From: CAIVAT01 sp037128705
Lineage (GTDB): Bacteria; Bacteroidota; Bacteroidia; Bacteroidales; FEN-979
NCBI GenBank assembly: GCA_037128705.1
Contig: JBAXVX010000011.1
Span: 1 to 64,000, forward strand
Reading direction: 5' to 3'
DNA length: 64,000 nt
Part shown: positions 50,799-59,011 of the stretch, in pieces
Numbering within the stretch: the first letter of the stretch is position 1
Layout of the letters: each line of letters starts with the position of its first letter
Translations under genes and position numbers: made by a program
The notes under the pieces: model-generated
What the model was told of the DNA's origin: nothing
What the model saw: the letters and a program-made list of their open reading frames with translations, nothing else
The model's database searches: none

Positions 50799-50806
50799 CA
50801 AAGGTA
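50799..50806 (-). promoter_or_regulatory. -7 element of the endonuclease gene
   Basis: On the minus strand TACCTTTG, an exact TAnnTTTG, 13 bp before the start at 50785. No convincing -33 element. Confidence 0.45.
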
Positions 50807-50857
50807 GTGAATTGATCAGCCCATTTGCCAGGTCAACTGTCATAAATTCAACATGAA

Positions 50858-51391
50858 TTACCATTGTTCCCAGTGAATTTTTTCGGTTTTGAACTTCTCC
50901 TTGGGCTGATCCTGACCTGCAGGATGCCCGACCGGAACAATGCTGAAAGGAGTGACTTCGGGGGGTAATTTCAGCCATTTACGCACATGGTTTTCCCGGT
51001 CCGGATAGGGATAGAGTGCCGACCATACGCCTCCCAGCCCCACCGCTTCGATGGCCAGCAGAATATTTTCAGTAGCGGCGGCAGCATCCTGATACCAGAG
51101 GTCATTGGCTCCCTGCTGCAGGTCAACCTTGGAATCCCCGCAAACAACGATACAGGCTCCTGCCTTGAACAGCATCTTGGTATAGGGCAGTCCTTCACCC
51201 ATGCTGTCAAGTACCATTCGCTCAGTAACAGCAATGAAGGCCAGCGGCTGCCGGTTACGTGCCGATGGTGCTGCCATCCCTGCTTTCATGATGGTCAGGA
51301 GAATTTCTTTTTTAACGGGTTCGCCTGTGAAATTGCGGACACTTTTGCGATGGAGGATGTTTTCGAGGATGATGGAAGTTTTATCGGGCAT
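50858..51391 (-). CDS. Nitroreductase family flavoprotein
   Basis: A 177-residue FMN oxidoreductase. The start is the ATG at 51391 (MPDKTSIILENILHRKSVRNF); the longer frame to 51589 adds 66 residues that do not resemble the family and covers the leader of ileS. FMN-binding RKSVRNF, AAPSARNRQPLAF and AAAATENILLAIEAVGLGGVW are visible. The physiological substrate is unknown. Divergent from ileS. Confidence 0.9.
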   Translation of the reverse strand: MPDKTSIILENILHRKSVRNFTGEPVKKEILLTIMKAGMAAPSARNRQPLAFIAVTERMVLDSMGEGLPYTKMLFKAGACIVVCGDSKVDLQQGANDLWYQDAAAATENILLAIEAVGLGGVWSALYPYPDRENHVRKWLKLPPEVTPFSIVPVGHPAGQDQPKEKFKTEKIHWEQW

Positions 51392-51493
51392 GGGATGGTT
51401 TTTTACAAGGATAAAGGTAAAAAATTTCAGGCACAACTCCTGTTGTAAAAATCGGTTGATGCATGGTATATATCTGAATAAAAGAAATTTTCG

Positions 51494-51501
51494 TAATTTT
51501 G
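51494..51501 (+). promoter_or_regulatory. -7 element of ileS
   Basis: TAATTTTG, an exact TAnnTTTG. The leader to the ATG at 51589 is about 85 nt and contains a direct repeat TTTCCGG-GAAG-TTTCCGG. No T-box-like structure is seen. Confidence 0.45.
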
Positions 51502-51588
51502 CACGCCTTTTCAGGATGCAAAAGGATAAAATGGGAAAGGGCCACTGAATTTCCGGGAAGTTTCCGGATCCATGATGAACGATGAGCA

Positions 51589-54500
51589 ATGAGTAAACGA
51601 TACACCGAGTACAAAAACCTTGACCTGACCAGGATTGGCAACGAAATTCAAGCCTATTGGCAGGAGCAGGGTACCTTCGAAAAGAGCTTAAAGCTGACCG
51701 AAGGCAAGCCGCCCTACGTCTTCTATGAAGGTCCCCCTTCAGCCAACGGCATTCCCGGGATTCATCACGTGATGGCCCGCGCTATCAAGGATATTTTCTG
51801 CCGCTACAAAACAATGAAAGGTTTTTATGTGAGCCGGAAGGCTGGATGGGATACGCATGGACTTCCCATTGAGATCGGGGTGGAAAAGAAACTGGGAATT
51901 ACCAAAGAGGATATCGGTAAATCAATTTCCATTGAGGATTATAATAAGGAATGTCGTACAGAGGTGATGAAGTATAAAGATCTGTGGGACGACCTGACCC
52001 TCCGCATGGGTTACTGGCTGAACCTCGATGATCCCTATATCACCTACGAAAATAAATACATAGAGAGTGTATGGTACCTGTTGGGTAAGTTGTATGAGAA
52101 GGGGCTGATCTATAAAGGATATACCATCCAGCCCTATTCCCCGGCGGCCGGGACCGGGCTTAGTACCCATGAACTCAACCAGCCAGGCACCTATAAAATG
52201 GTGAAGGACAATACCGTTGTAGCCCAGTTCAAAGTGATCAGGAATGAGAAGTCGGAATTTCTCTTTACAGAACTCTTCGGAGAGCTATACATCCTGGCAT
52301 GGACAACCACCCCCTGGACCCTGCCTTCAAATACCGGTTTGGCAATGGGCAAGGAGATCACCTATGTTGTTGTAAAAACTTTTAATCCTTATACGTTTAC
52401 TGAACAAACGGTTGTCCTGGCCAGGGAACTGCTCCATCAATATTTTCCTGAGAAAAACAGCCAGCTTGAGATGGAGAGTTACCATGAAGGCGATAAGCAA
52501 ATCCCTTACCAGGTGGTGGCAGAATTCAAGGGCAGGGATTTTGAAGGCATCCGTTTTGAACAGCTGATGCCTTTTGCCCAGCCTGAGGATGGCGATCCTT
52601 TCAGGGTTGTTCTGGGAGATTTTGTTACTACTGAAGATGGTACCGGGATCGTGCACATTGCACCAAGTTTTGGCGCCGACGACTTTCGCGTAGGGCGGCA
52701 ATATGGACTGGGTTCGTTGACCCTGGTTGACAAGCAGGGAAGGTTCACGGACCAGATGGGCGAGTTTGCCGGCCGCTATGTAAAACCAGAGTATGATGCC
52801 GATTGTCTGGAGGGAAAATGCCCGCCTGTCGATATCGACATCATTGTCAAGCTGAAGCATGAAAATAAAGCCTTCAGATCGGAGAAATACGAACACTCCT
52901 ATCCGCACTGCTGGCGAACGGATAAACCCATTCTTTATTATCCGCTCGATTCATGGTTTATCCGTACCACGGCCTATAAGGATGAAATGATCGCCCTGAA
53001 TAAGACCATCAACTGGAAGCCTGAATCGACCGGCACCGGCCGTTTTGGAAACTGGCTTGAAAACCTGGTCGACTGGAACCTTTCACGTTCGCGTTTCTGG
53101 GGAACTCCCCTGCCGATCTGGAGAACCCAGGATGAAAAACAGGAGATCTGCATTGGCTCAGTTGCTCAGCTGAGGGCAGAAATAGTTAAAGCCGTGCAGG
53201 CAGGGGTGATGAAAAGCAACCCGCTTGAAAATTATATGCCCGGGAATACCACCGATGAAAATTATCATTCCTTTGATCTTCATCGTCCGTTTGTTGATGA
53301 TATCATCCTGGTGACCGGTGACGGGAAGCCAATGTACAGGGAGACCGACCTCATCGATGTCTGGTTCGATTCCGGAGCAATGCCCTATGCCCAATATCAT
53401 TATCCGTTTGAACAGACCCACAAGTTTGAATCCTATTTCCCTGCCGATTTTATTGCCGAGGGGGTAGACCAAACCCGTGGCTGGTTTTTTACGTTACATG
53501 CCATCGCGGTGATGCTTTTCGGAGGCATATCATACAAAACCTGCGTTTCGAACGGACTGGTGCTAGATAAAAACGGCAATAAAATGTCAAAGCGGCTGGG
53601 CAATGCCGTGGATCCTTTTGAAACCATCAATAAATACGGACCGGATGCAACCCGCTGGTACCTCATTACCAATTCGCAGCCCTGGGATAATCTTAAATTT
53701 GATCTCGAAGGCATCGAGGAGATCAGGAGGAAGTTTTTCGGAACGCTTTACAACACCTATGCTTTTTACTCACTGTATGCCAATATTGACGGATTTGCGT
53801 ACAGCGAGCAGGAAATCCCGATCAATGAACGGCCCGAAATTGACCGTTGGATTCTCTCAGAACTGAACTCGCTGATCAGGCAGACCGACGAATATTATAA
53901 CGATTATGAACCTACCAAGGCCGGTCGCGCCATCTCCGATTTTGTTGATGAGCACCTGAGTAACTGGTACGTGCGGCTTTGCCGCAGGCGTTTCTGGAAA
54001 GGGGAATATACACTGGATAAAATTTCGGCGTACCAAACACTCTATCATTGCCTTGAGGTGATTGCACAGCTTGCCTCACCCATAGCCCCTTTCTTTTGTG
54101 AGCGTTTGTTTATCGATCTGAACAGTGTGACAGGGCGATTTAAAGTCGATTCAGTGCATCTTTCCGGCTTCCCGCAGGTTGATCTTTCATTAATAGACCA
54201 AGGCCTCGAGGAACGGATGGAGCTGGCCCAGAAGATCGCTTCCATGGTATTGTCAATCAGGAAATCAACAAAACTGCGCGTCAGGCAACCTTTGAACAAG
54301 ATTATCATCCCGCTGATGAGCGATCACATGAGAGTTCAGATCGATGCGGTAAAAAGCCTCATCCTCTCGGAAGTTAATGTAAAGGAGCTCGAATATATCA
54401 CCGACACCGCCGGCATCCTGGTTAAAAAAGTCAAGCCAGACTTTAAAAAACTTGGTCCACGCTACGGCAAACTGATGAAACAACTGGCGGTTGCAGTACT

Positions 54501-54954
54501 TGCCATTTCGCAGGAGGAAATAACGATTCTGGAAAAGGAGGGCAAACTTTCATTGTATGTGGATGGTCAGCCTGTTGAATTGCTCCTTGATGATGTGGAA
54601 ATACTTTCAGAGGATATTCCCGGATGGCAGGTTGCAAGTATGGGCCCTTTGACAGTGGCACTTGACATAACAATAACCCCTGAACTACAGAAGGAGGGTG
54701 TCGCACGTGAAGTGATCAATCGGATACAAAATCTAAGGAAAGACAAAGGATTTGATGTTACTGACAACATCTGGGTGAAATTCCAGTCGCATCCTGATAT
54801 TGATGAGGCTGTACTTCAGAATATTTCATATATTTGCGCAGAAATTCTGGCTCAGTCATTCGAAATAGTTCAGACCCTTGAAGAGTCATCAAAAACCCTG
54901 ATCGAATTGACGGATTCAGTATCTACCTACCTGGTAATTAATCGGGTGAAATGA
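51589..54954 (+). CDS. ileS: Isoleucyl-tRNA synthetase
   Basis: A 1121-residue class I synthetase that charges tRNA-Ile. The HIGH-equivalent reads GIHH in NGIPGIHHVMARAIKD, a form found in the long Bacteroidota/eukaryote-like type. KMSKR is in NGNKMSKRLGN. The editing domain (TTPWTLPSN, HIAPSFGADDF) and the C-terminal anticodon-binding region are complete. This type is longer than the E. coli form (about 940). Single gene with its own promoter. Confidence 0.97.
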   Translation: MSKRYTEYKNLDLTRIGNEIQAYWQEQGTFEKSLKLTEGKPPYVFYEGPPSANGIPGIHHVMARAIKDIFCRYKTMKGFYVSRKAGWDTHGLPIEIGVEKKLGITKEDIGKSISIEDYNKECRTEVMKYKDLWDDLTLRMGYWLNLDDPYITYENKYIESVWYLLGKLYEKGLIYKGYTIQPYSPAAGTGLSTHELNQPGTYKMVKDNTVVAQFKVIRNEKSEFLFTELFGELYILAWTTTPWTLPSNTGLAMGKEITYVVVKTFNPYTFTEQTVVLARELLHQYFPEKNSQLEMESYHEGDKQIPYQVVAEFKGRDFEGIRFEQLMPFAQPEDGDPFRVVLGDFVTTEDGTGIVHIAPSFGADDFRVGRQYGLGSLTLVDKQGRFTDQMGEFAGRYVKPEYDADCLEGKCPPVDIDIIVKLKHENKAFRSEKYEHSYPHCWRTDKPILYYPLDSWFIRTTAYKDEMIALNKTINWKPESTGTGRFGNWLENLVDWNLSRSRFWGTPLPIWRTQDEKQEICIGSVAQLRAEIVKAVQAGVMKSNPLENYMPGNTTDENYHSFDLHRPFVDDIILVTGDGKPMYRETDLIDVWFDSGAMPYAQYHYPFEQTHKFESYFPADFIAEGVDQTRGWFFTLHAIAVMLFGGISYKTCVSNGLVLDKNGNKMSKRLGNAVDPFETINKYGPDATRWYLITNSQPWDNLKFDLEGIEEIRRKFFGTLYNTYAFYSLYANIDGFAYSEQEIPINERPEIDRWILSELNSLIRQTDEYYNDYEPTKAGRAISDFVDEHLSNWYVRLCRRRFWKGEYTLDKISAYQTLYHCLEVIAQLASPIAPFFCERLFIDLNSVTGRFKVDSVHLSGFPQVDLSLIDQGLEERMELAQKIASMVLSIRKSTKLRVRQPLNKIIIPLMSDHMRVQIDAVKSLILSEVNVKELEYITDTAGILVKKVKPDFKKLGPRYGKLMKQLAVAVLAISQEEITILEKEGKLSLYVDGQPVELLLDDVEILSEDIPGWQVASMGPLTVALDITITPELQKEGVAREVINRIQNLRKDKGFDVTDNIWVKFQSHPDIDEAVLQNISYICAEILAQSFEIVQTLEESSKTLIELTDSVSTYLVINRVK

Positions 54955-55034
54955 GGATCTAAAATTGAAATCAGATCGGTTTCCGATGTCAGATTTCAAT
55001 ATTTTTTTTATAGTACAATTCAAAATTTTTGATC

Positions 55035-55481
55035 ATGAAAAAAGCAACAGGAACAGCTCAGATGGAAAAGAACCGGTATTCGGATGAAGAGCTTGAGGAA
55101 TTCAAACAAATCATTCTGAAGAAACTGGAAAAGGCACACAACGACCTGAAGCTCTTGACGGAATCGTATACGACAGGTAATGAACACGATACGAATGACA
55201 CCTCCCCCACATTTAAAGTGCTGGAGGAGGGATACCAGGTGTTTTCAAAAGAGGAGAACAGCAAATTTGCAGCACGGCAGGAAAAATTTATTAAATCGTT
55301 GGAGAACGCACTGATCCGGATTGAAAACAAAACCTATGGCATCTGCAGGGTAACCGGCAAACTGATCCCGAAAGACCGTCTCAGGAGTGTACCCCATGCA
55401 ACACTGAGCATCGAAGCCAAGCGGGTGCAGGTAGCAGCTGTGCCTGTTGCCGCACGTCCCAGTGATCCTGACCTGGAATAG
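55035..55481 (+). CDS. TraR/DksA-like protein with degenerate zinc finger
   Basis: A 148-residue protein from the ATG at 55035. An N-terminal coiled coil (YSDEELEEFKQIILKKLEKAHNDLKLL) is followed by a DksA-like C-terminal region (YGICRVTGKLIPKDRLRSVPHATLSIEAK). Canonical DksA has four zinc-binding cysteines; only one is left here, so the globule is likely zinc-free. DksA-type proteins bind RNA polymerase through the secondary channel. Located between ileS and lspA on the same strand; lspA starts 23 bp later, so the two are probably co-transcribed. Confidence 0.82.
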   Translation: MKKATGTAQMEKNRYSDEELEEFKQIILKKLEKAHNDLKLLTESYTTGNEHDTNDTSPTFKVLEEGYQVFSKEENSKFAARQEKFIKSLENALIRIENKTYGICRVTGKLIPKDRLRSVPHATLSIEAKRVQVAAVPVAARPSDPDLE

Positions 55482-55504
55482 TCATTCCTTTAATTGATTT
55501 TTCT

Positions 55505-56143
55505 TTGAAAAAAGCTGCCCTGATTGTTTTCATAGTTCTCCTTCTTGATCAGATGTTAAAGATTTGGATCAAGACCACTTTTTATATGGGGGAAAGTCAT
55601 GCGATACTCGGTCATTGGTTTTATCTCCATTTTACCGAAAATGAAGGAATGGCTTTCGGGATGAAACTTGGAGGGAGCAATGGAAAGCTTTTACTAAGTC
55701 TTTTCAGGGTCATTGCGGTGATCATCATCGGCTGGTGGCTCTATCGTGTTACAAAAAAAGGAGCAAGTTTATTGCTCATTATTTGCATCTCGCTGATCAT
55801 GGCCGGAGCGCTTGGAAATATCATCGACAGCGCTATCTATGGCCTGATATTCAATGAAAGTAACTATACCCAGGTGGCTACACTTTTCCCTAAAACGGGT
55901 GGATATGGCACTTTTTTGCACGGGAAGGTAGTGGACATGCTCTATTTTCCGATCATCGAAACCCATTATCCATCATGGTTCCCTTTTGTCGGCGGGGATG
56001 AGTTCACCTTTTTCAGACCGGTTTTCAACATCGCCGATTCTGCTATAACGACCGGAGTAGCAATCCTCATTTTCTTTCAGAAAAAAGTTTTTGCACCAAT
56101 GAACGTGACTGATTCTAACGAAAGTTCAGCCAATAGCCATTAG
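55505..56143 (+). CDS. lspA: Lipoprotein signal peptidase
   Basis: A 212-residue inner-membrane aspartyl protease that removes the signal peptide of prolipoproteins. The start codon is TTG (MKKAALIVFIVLLLDQMLKIWIK). Conserved regions are LLLDQ, TENEGMAFGM, AGALGNIIDS, HGKVVDMLYFPI and FNIADSAITTGV; the last two carry the catalytic Asp pair. It is longer than the E. coli form (164) by periplasmic-loop insertions and a C-terminal tail, as usual in Bacteroidota. The window encodes several lipoproteins that would be substrates. Confidence 0.95.
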   Translation: MKKAALIVFIVLLLDQMLKIWIKTTFYMGESHAILGHWFYLHFTENEGMAFGMKLGGSNGKLLLSLFRVIAVIIIGWWLYRVTKKGASLLLIICISLIMAGALGNIIDSAIYGLIFNESNYTQVATLFPKTGGYGTFLHGKVVDMLYFPIIETHYPSWFPFVGGDEFTFFRPVFNIADSAITTGVAILIFFQKKVFAPMNVTDSNESSANSH

Positions 56144-56208
56144 GCAATAGGCACTTCCCTTGGAGTAGCGTTGAGGTCGTAAATCTAAAATCGTAAATCG
56201 TAAATTTG

Positions 56209-57072
56209 TCATCGCACCCGGATCTGTCTTCCAACCTTTAAAGTTGTGGTTGGTTTAATTTTATTCATGGCGCAAATTTCCTTGATTGAAGTGTGATATT
56301 TGTTTGCGAGTTTACCAACGGTATCTCCCTTTTTTATCCTTATGACGAGGGCATTCGGTACAAAATCGTTGGGGTAAAACACCCTCTTGGTCACAGGAAA
56401 GTTGTTGGAGATAAGCTTTTTATTATCAAAGTCGATCATTCGAAGCGGGTCCAGCGGAACGTCCTTATACCGGACCTCAAAGTGGAGATGGGGGCCGCGG
56501 CTCCTGCCACTTGAACCACCCAGGGCAATGGACTCCCCTGATTTTACGATCTGGTTAATCTTTACATTGATTTTTGAGAGATGTCCGTAATAGGTTTCCA
56601 GCCCGTTATAATGGCGAATGATAACCAGGTTTCCGAAACCGCCCCGGTTATATTTTGCATACCTCACCACCCCATCGAAGGCAGCCACAACGGTATCTCC
56701 TCTGTTTAGTTTGATATCCAGGCCTTTATGTGAATAGGTGAATCCCCTGAACAGTTTCCCATAGATCGGAAGGGTGAACAGGCGCTCGGGGGTAACAAGA
56801 ACGACCAGTGTATCATGAATTGAATCGGGCTTGATCCTGTAAGCGAAAATCTGGTTGTTGATCCACTGGGTAGAAAAGAGACCGGTTGAATCTTCATCGA
56901 TGGACATCAGTACCGGTTCATCCAGGAGATATTCCCAGGTGAAGTTTTTATAAAGAATAGCCGGACCGCTGGGTGTTTCAACAGTATCAATGATGGCATC
57001 AATATTTCGTTGTGCAAAGGAAAAAATGGGGAGTAAAAAAAGGAATAATAACCAGTATTTAAATAACTTCAT
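56209..57072 (-). CDS. M23 peptidase with C-terminal LysM domain
   Basis: A 287-residue exported cell-wall hydrolase or regulator with a signal peptide (MKLFKYWLLFLFLLPIFSFAQ). The M23/LytM domain has zinc ligands in HKGLDIKLNRGD and HLHFEVR, with H-x-H complete. A single LysM follows (IRIKKGDTVGKLANKYHTS ... LKVGRQIRV). Metal ligands are intact, so it may cut peptidoglycan cross-links rather than act only as an EnvC/NlpD-type activator. Single gene, divergent from atpD. Confidence 0.92.
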   Translation of the reverse strand: MKLFKYWLLFLFLLPIFSFAQRNIDAIIDTVETPSGPAILYKNFTWEYLLDEPVLMSIDEDSTGLFSTQWINNQIFAYRIKPDSIHDTLVVLVTPERLFTLPIYGKLFRGFTYSHKGLDIKLNRGDTVVAAFDGVVRYAKYNRGGFGNLVIIRHYNGLETYYGHLSKINVKINQIVKSGESIALGGSSGRSRGPHLHFEVRYKDVPLDPLRMIDFDNKKLISNNFPVTKRVFYPNDFVPNALVIRIKKGDTVGKLANKYHTSIKEICAMNKIKPTTTLKVGRQIRVR

Positions 57073-57157
57073 GTTTTTTTGTTAGGTTTGTCATATTGAT
57101 AGCGACAAAGCTACGGGAAAAATTTTCCACATCAAACATTTAATCAATCAGATATTT

Positions 57158-57165
57158 TATCTTTG
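57158..57165 (+). promoter_or_regulatory. -7 element of atpDC
   Basis: TATCTTTG, an exact TAnnTTTG, 21 bp before the ATG at 57187. The -33 element is weak. Confidence 0.45.
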
Positions 57166-57186
57166 CACAAATTATAATGTCCTACC

Positions 57187-58695
57187 ATGCAAGTGAAGAA
57201 AAACGGTAAAATTTCGCAGATCATTGGGCCTGTGATTGACGTGATCTTTGATGAAGATGTCAAACTTCCCAACATCTATGATGCCCTGGAGGTTACAAAT
57301 GAAAAGGGTGATGTAATTGTACTGGAGTGCCAGTACGATGTTGGTGAGCACACCATGCGCACCGTTGCCATGGATTCAACGGATGGATTGCATCGCGGAA
57401 TGGAGGTGGTGGCCAAGGGCATGCCTATTTCGATGCCGGTGGGCGACATGGTCAGGGGAAGATTGTTTAACGTTATTGGAAAGCCCATTGATGGTTTAGG
57501 TCCTGTTTCTGAAGAACATGTATATGCCATTCACAGGGATCCTCCCAAATTTGACACCCTCAGCACCTCGAAAGAGGTTCTGTTTACCGGGATTAAAGTC
57601 ATAGACCTGATCGAGCCCTATTCAAAGGGGGGGAAGATTGGATTGTTTGGTGGTGCCGGAGTCGGAAAAACAGTAATCATCATGGAACTCATCAACAACA
57701 TTGCTAAGAAATATGCCGGTCTGTCGGTATTTGGCGGAGTTGGAGAGCGCACCCGTGAAGGTAACGACCTGCTTCGTGAAATGATTGAATCTGGTGTTAT
57801 CAGATATGGCAAGGAGTTTCAGGAGGATATGGAAAAGGGAGGCTGGGATCTCTCGAAAGTGGATCATGAAGAGCTTCTGAAATCTCAGGCCACGCTGGTG
57901 TTCGGCCAGATGAACGAACCTCCCGGAGCCCGTGCCCGTGTTGCTCTTTCGGGACTTACCATGGCGGAATATTTCCGCGATGGCGATGAAAAATCAGGCG
58001 GGCGAGATATTCTTTTCTTTATAGATAATATTTTCCGCTTCACACAAGCCGGATCAGAGGTTTCTGCCCTTCTTGGAAGAATGCCATCGGCGGTTGGATA
58101 TCAACCTACCCTGGCCTCTGAAATGGGGATCATGCAGGAACGCATCACCTCTACCAAACGCGGGTCCATCACTTCGGTGCAGGCAGTTTATGTGCCGGCC
58201 GACGACCTTACCGACCCTGCACCTGCTACGACCTTCGCCCACCTCGATGCCACCACCGTGTTAAGCCGTAAAATATCCGAGCTGGGAATTTATCCTGCCG
58301 TGGATCCGCTTGACTCCACATCACGCATCCTTTCACCGGATGTAGTTGGAGACGAACATTACAATACGGCACAGCGTGTTAAAAGGATTCTTCAACGATA
58401 CAAGGAACTTCAGGACATCATTGCAATTCTCGGGATGGATGAATTGTCGGACGAAGACAAGCTGGTGGTTTCACGTGCCCGTCGTGTACAGCGCTTCCTT
58501 TCACAACCATTCTTTGTTGCAACTCAGTTCACCGGGATACCCGGTGCCTTTGTGAATATTGAAGACACCATCAAAGGATTTAACATGATCATGGATGGAG
58601 CTGTTGATGAATATCCCGAGTCGGCCTTCAGCATGGTGGGAACCATTGAAGAGGCCATTGAGAAAGGTAAGAAGATGGTTGAAGACAGTAAGTAA
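57187..58695 (+). CDS. atpD: F-type ATP synthase beta subunit
   Basis: The catalytic F1 subunit, 502 residues. P-loop GGAGVGKTV, GERTREGNDL, the DELSEED region reading DELSDEDK and signature PAVDPLDSTS are present. The gene pair atpD-atpC stands apart from the other ATP synthase genes, which is the usual arrangement in Bacteroidota. The gap to atpC is 1 bp. Confidence 0.98.
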   Translation: MQVKKNGKISQIIGPVIDVIFDEDVKLPNIYDALEVTNEKGDVIVLECQYDVGEHTMRTVAMDSTDGLHRGMEVVAKGMPISMPVGDMVRGRLFNVIGKPIDGLGPVSEEHVYAIHRDPPKFDTLSTSKEVLFTGIKVIDLIEPYSKGGKIGLFGGAGVGKTVIIMELINNIAKKYAGLSVFGGVGERTREGNDLLREMIESGVIRYGKEFQEDMEKGGWDLSKVDHEELLKSQATLVFGQMNEPPGARARVALSGLTMAEYFRDGDEKSGGRDILFFIDNIFRFTQAGSEVSALLGRMPSAVGYQPTLASEMGIMQERITSTKRGSITSVQAVYVPADDLTDPAPATTFAHLDATTVLSRKISELGIYPAVDPLDSTSRILSPDVVGDEHYNTAQRVKRILQRYKELQDIIAILGMDELSDEDKLVVSRARRVQRFLSQPFFVATQFTGIPGAFVNIEDTIKGFNMIMDGAVDEYPESAFSMVGTIEEAIEKGKKMVEDSK

Positions 58696-58696
58696 C

Positions 58697-58939
58697 ATGA
58701 AAGTTGAAATCATAACCCCCGATTCGATCATCTTTACTGGTGATGATGTACAGTTGATTCAGCTGCCTGGTATTGACGGGTCATTCGAAGTACTAAGCCA
58801 TCATGCACCCCTTATTTCCGTCCTTAAGAAGGGAAAAATCAAAATTCTTCTCAAAGGAAAGAAAGAGGAGCACTTTTTCGATATCAAAGGTGGAGTCATT
58901 GAGGTCCTCAGTGACAAAGTCCTGGTTTTAGCAGAATAG
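58697..58939 (+). CDS. atpC: F-type ATP synthase epsilon subunit (short form)
   Basis: An 80-residue subunit from the ATG at 58697 (MKVEIITPDSIIFTGDDVQLIQLPG), 1 bp after the atpD stop. Only the N-terminal beta-sandwich is present (GSFEVLSHHAPLISVLKKG). The C-terminal helical hairpin that inhibits ATP hydrolysis in many bacteria is missing. Short epsilons are common in Bacteroidota, so rotation must be regulated in another way. Confidence 0.93.
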   Translation: MKVEIITPDSIIFTGDDVQLIQLPGIDGSFEVLSHHAPLISVLKKGKIKILLKGKKEEHFFDIKGGVIEVLSDKVLVLAE

Positions 58940-58953
58940 TTTCCACCCCATTA

Positions 58954-58996
58954 TAAATAAAAAGGCTGCCTCAGTGAAAGGCAGCCTTTTTTATTT
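58954..58996. terminator. Bidirectional terminator between atpC and the foldase gene
   Basis: GGCTGCC (58964-58970), loop TCAGTGAAA, GGCAGCC (58980-58986), flanked by AAATAAAAA and TTTTTTATTT, which extend the stem. It serves both convergent transcripts. Confidence 0.93.
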
Positions 58997-59011
58997 ATAT
59001 GATTCCGGATG

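Noticed and set aside
51392..51589. Longer N-terminus for the nitroreductase (66 extra residues)
   Set aside because: The extra residues do not resemble the family and would be translated from the leader and promoter region of the divergent ileS gene; the ATG at 51391 starts exactly where the family begins.
56170..56208. Small AATCGTAAATCG repeats before the M23 peptidase stop
   Set aside because: Only about three imperfect words in AT-rich intergenic DNA; too short to call a repeat element.
57187..58939. atpD-atpC as a displaced or transferred fragment of an ATP synthase operon
   Set aside because: The split of atpD-atpC from the remaining ATP synthase genes is normal for Bacteroidota, so it is not evidence of rearrangement here.
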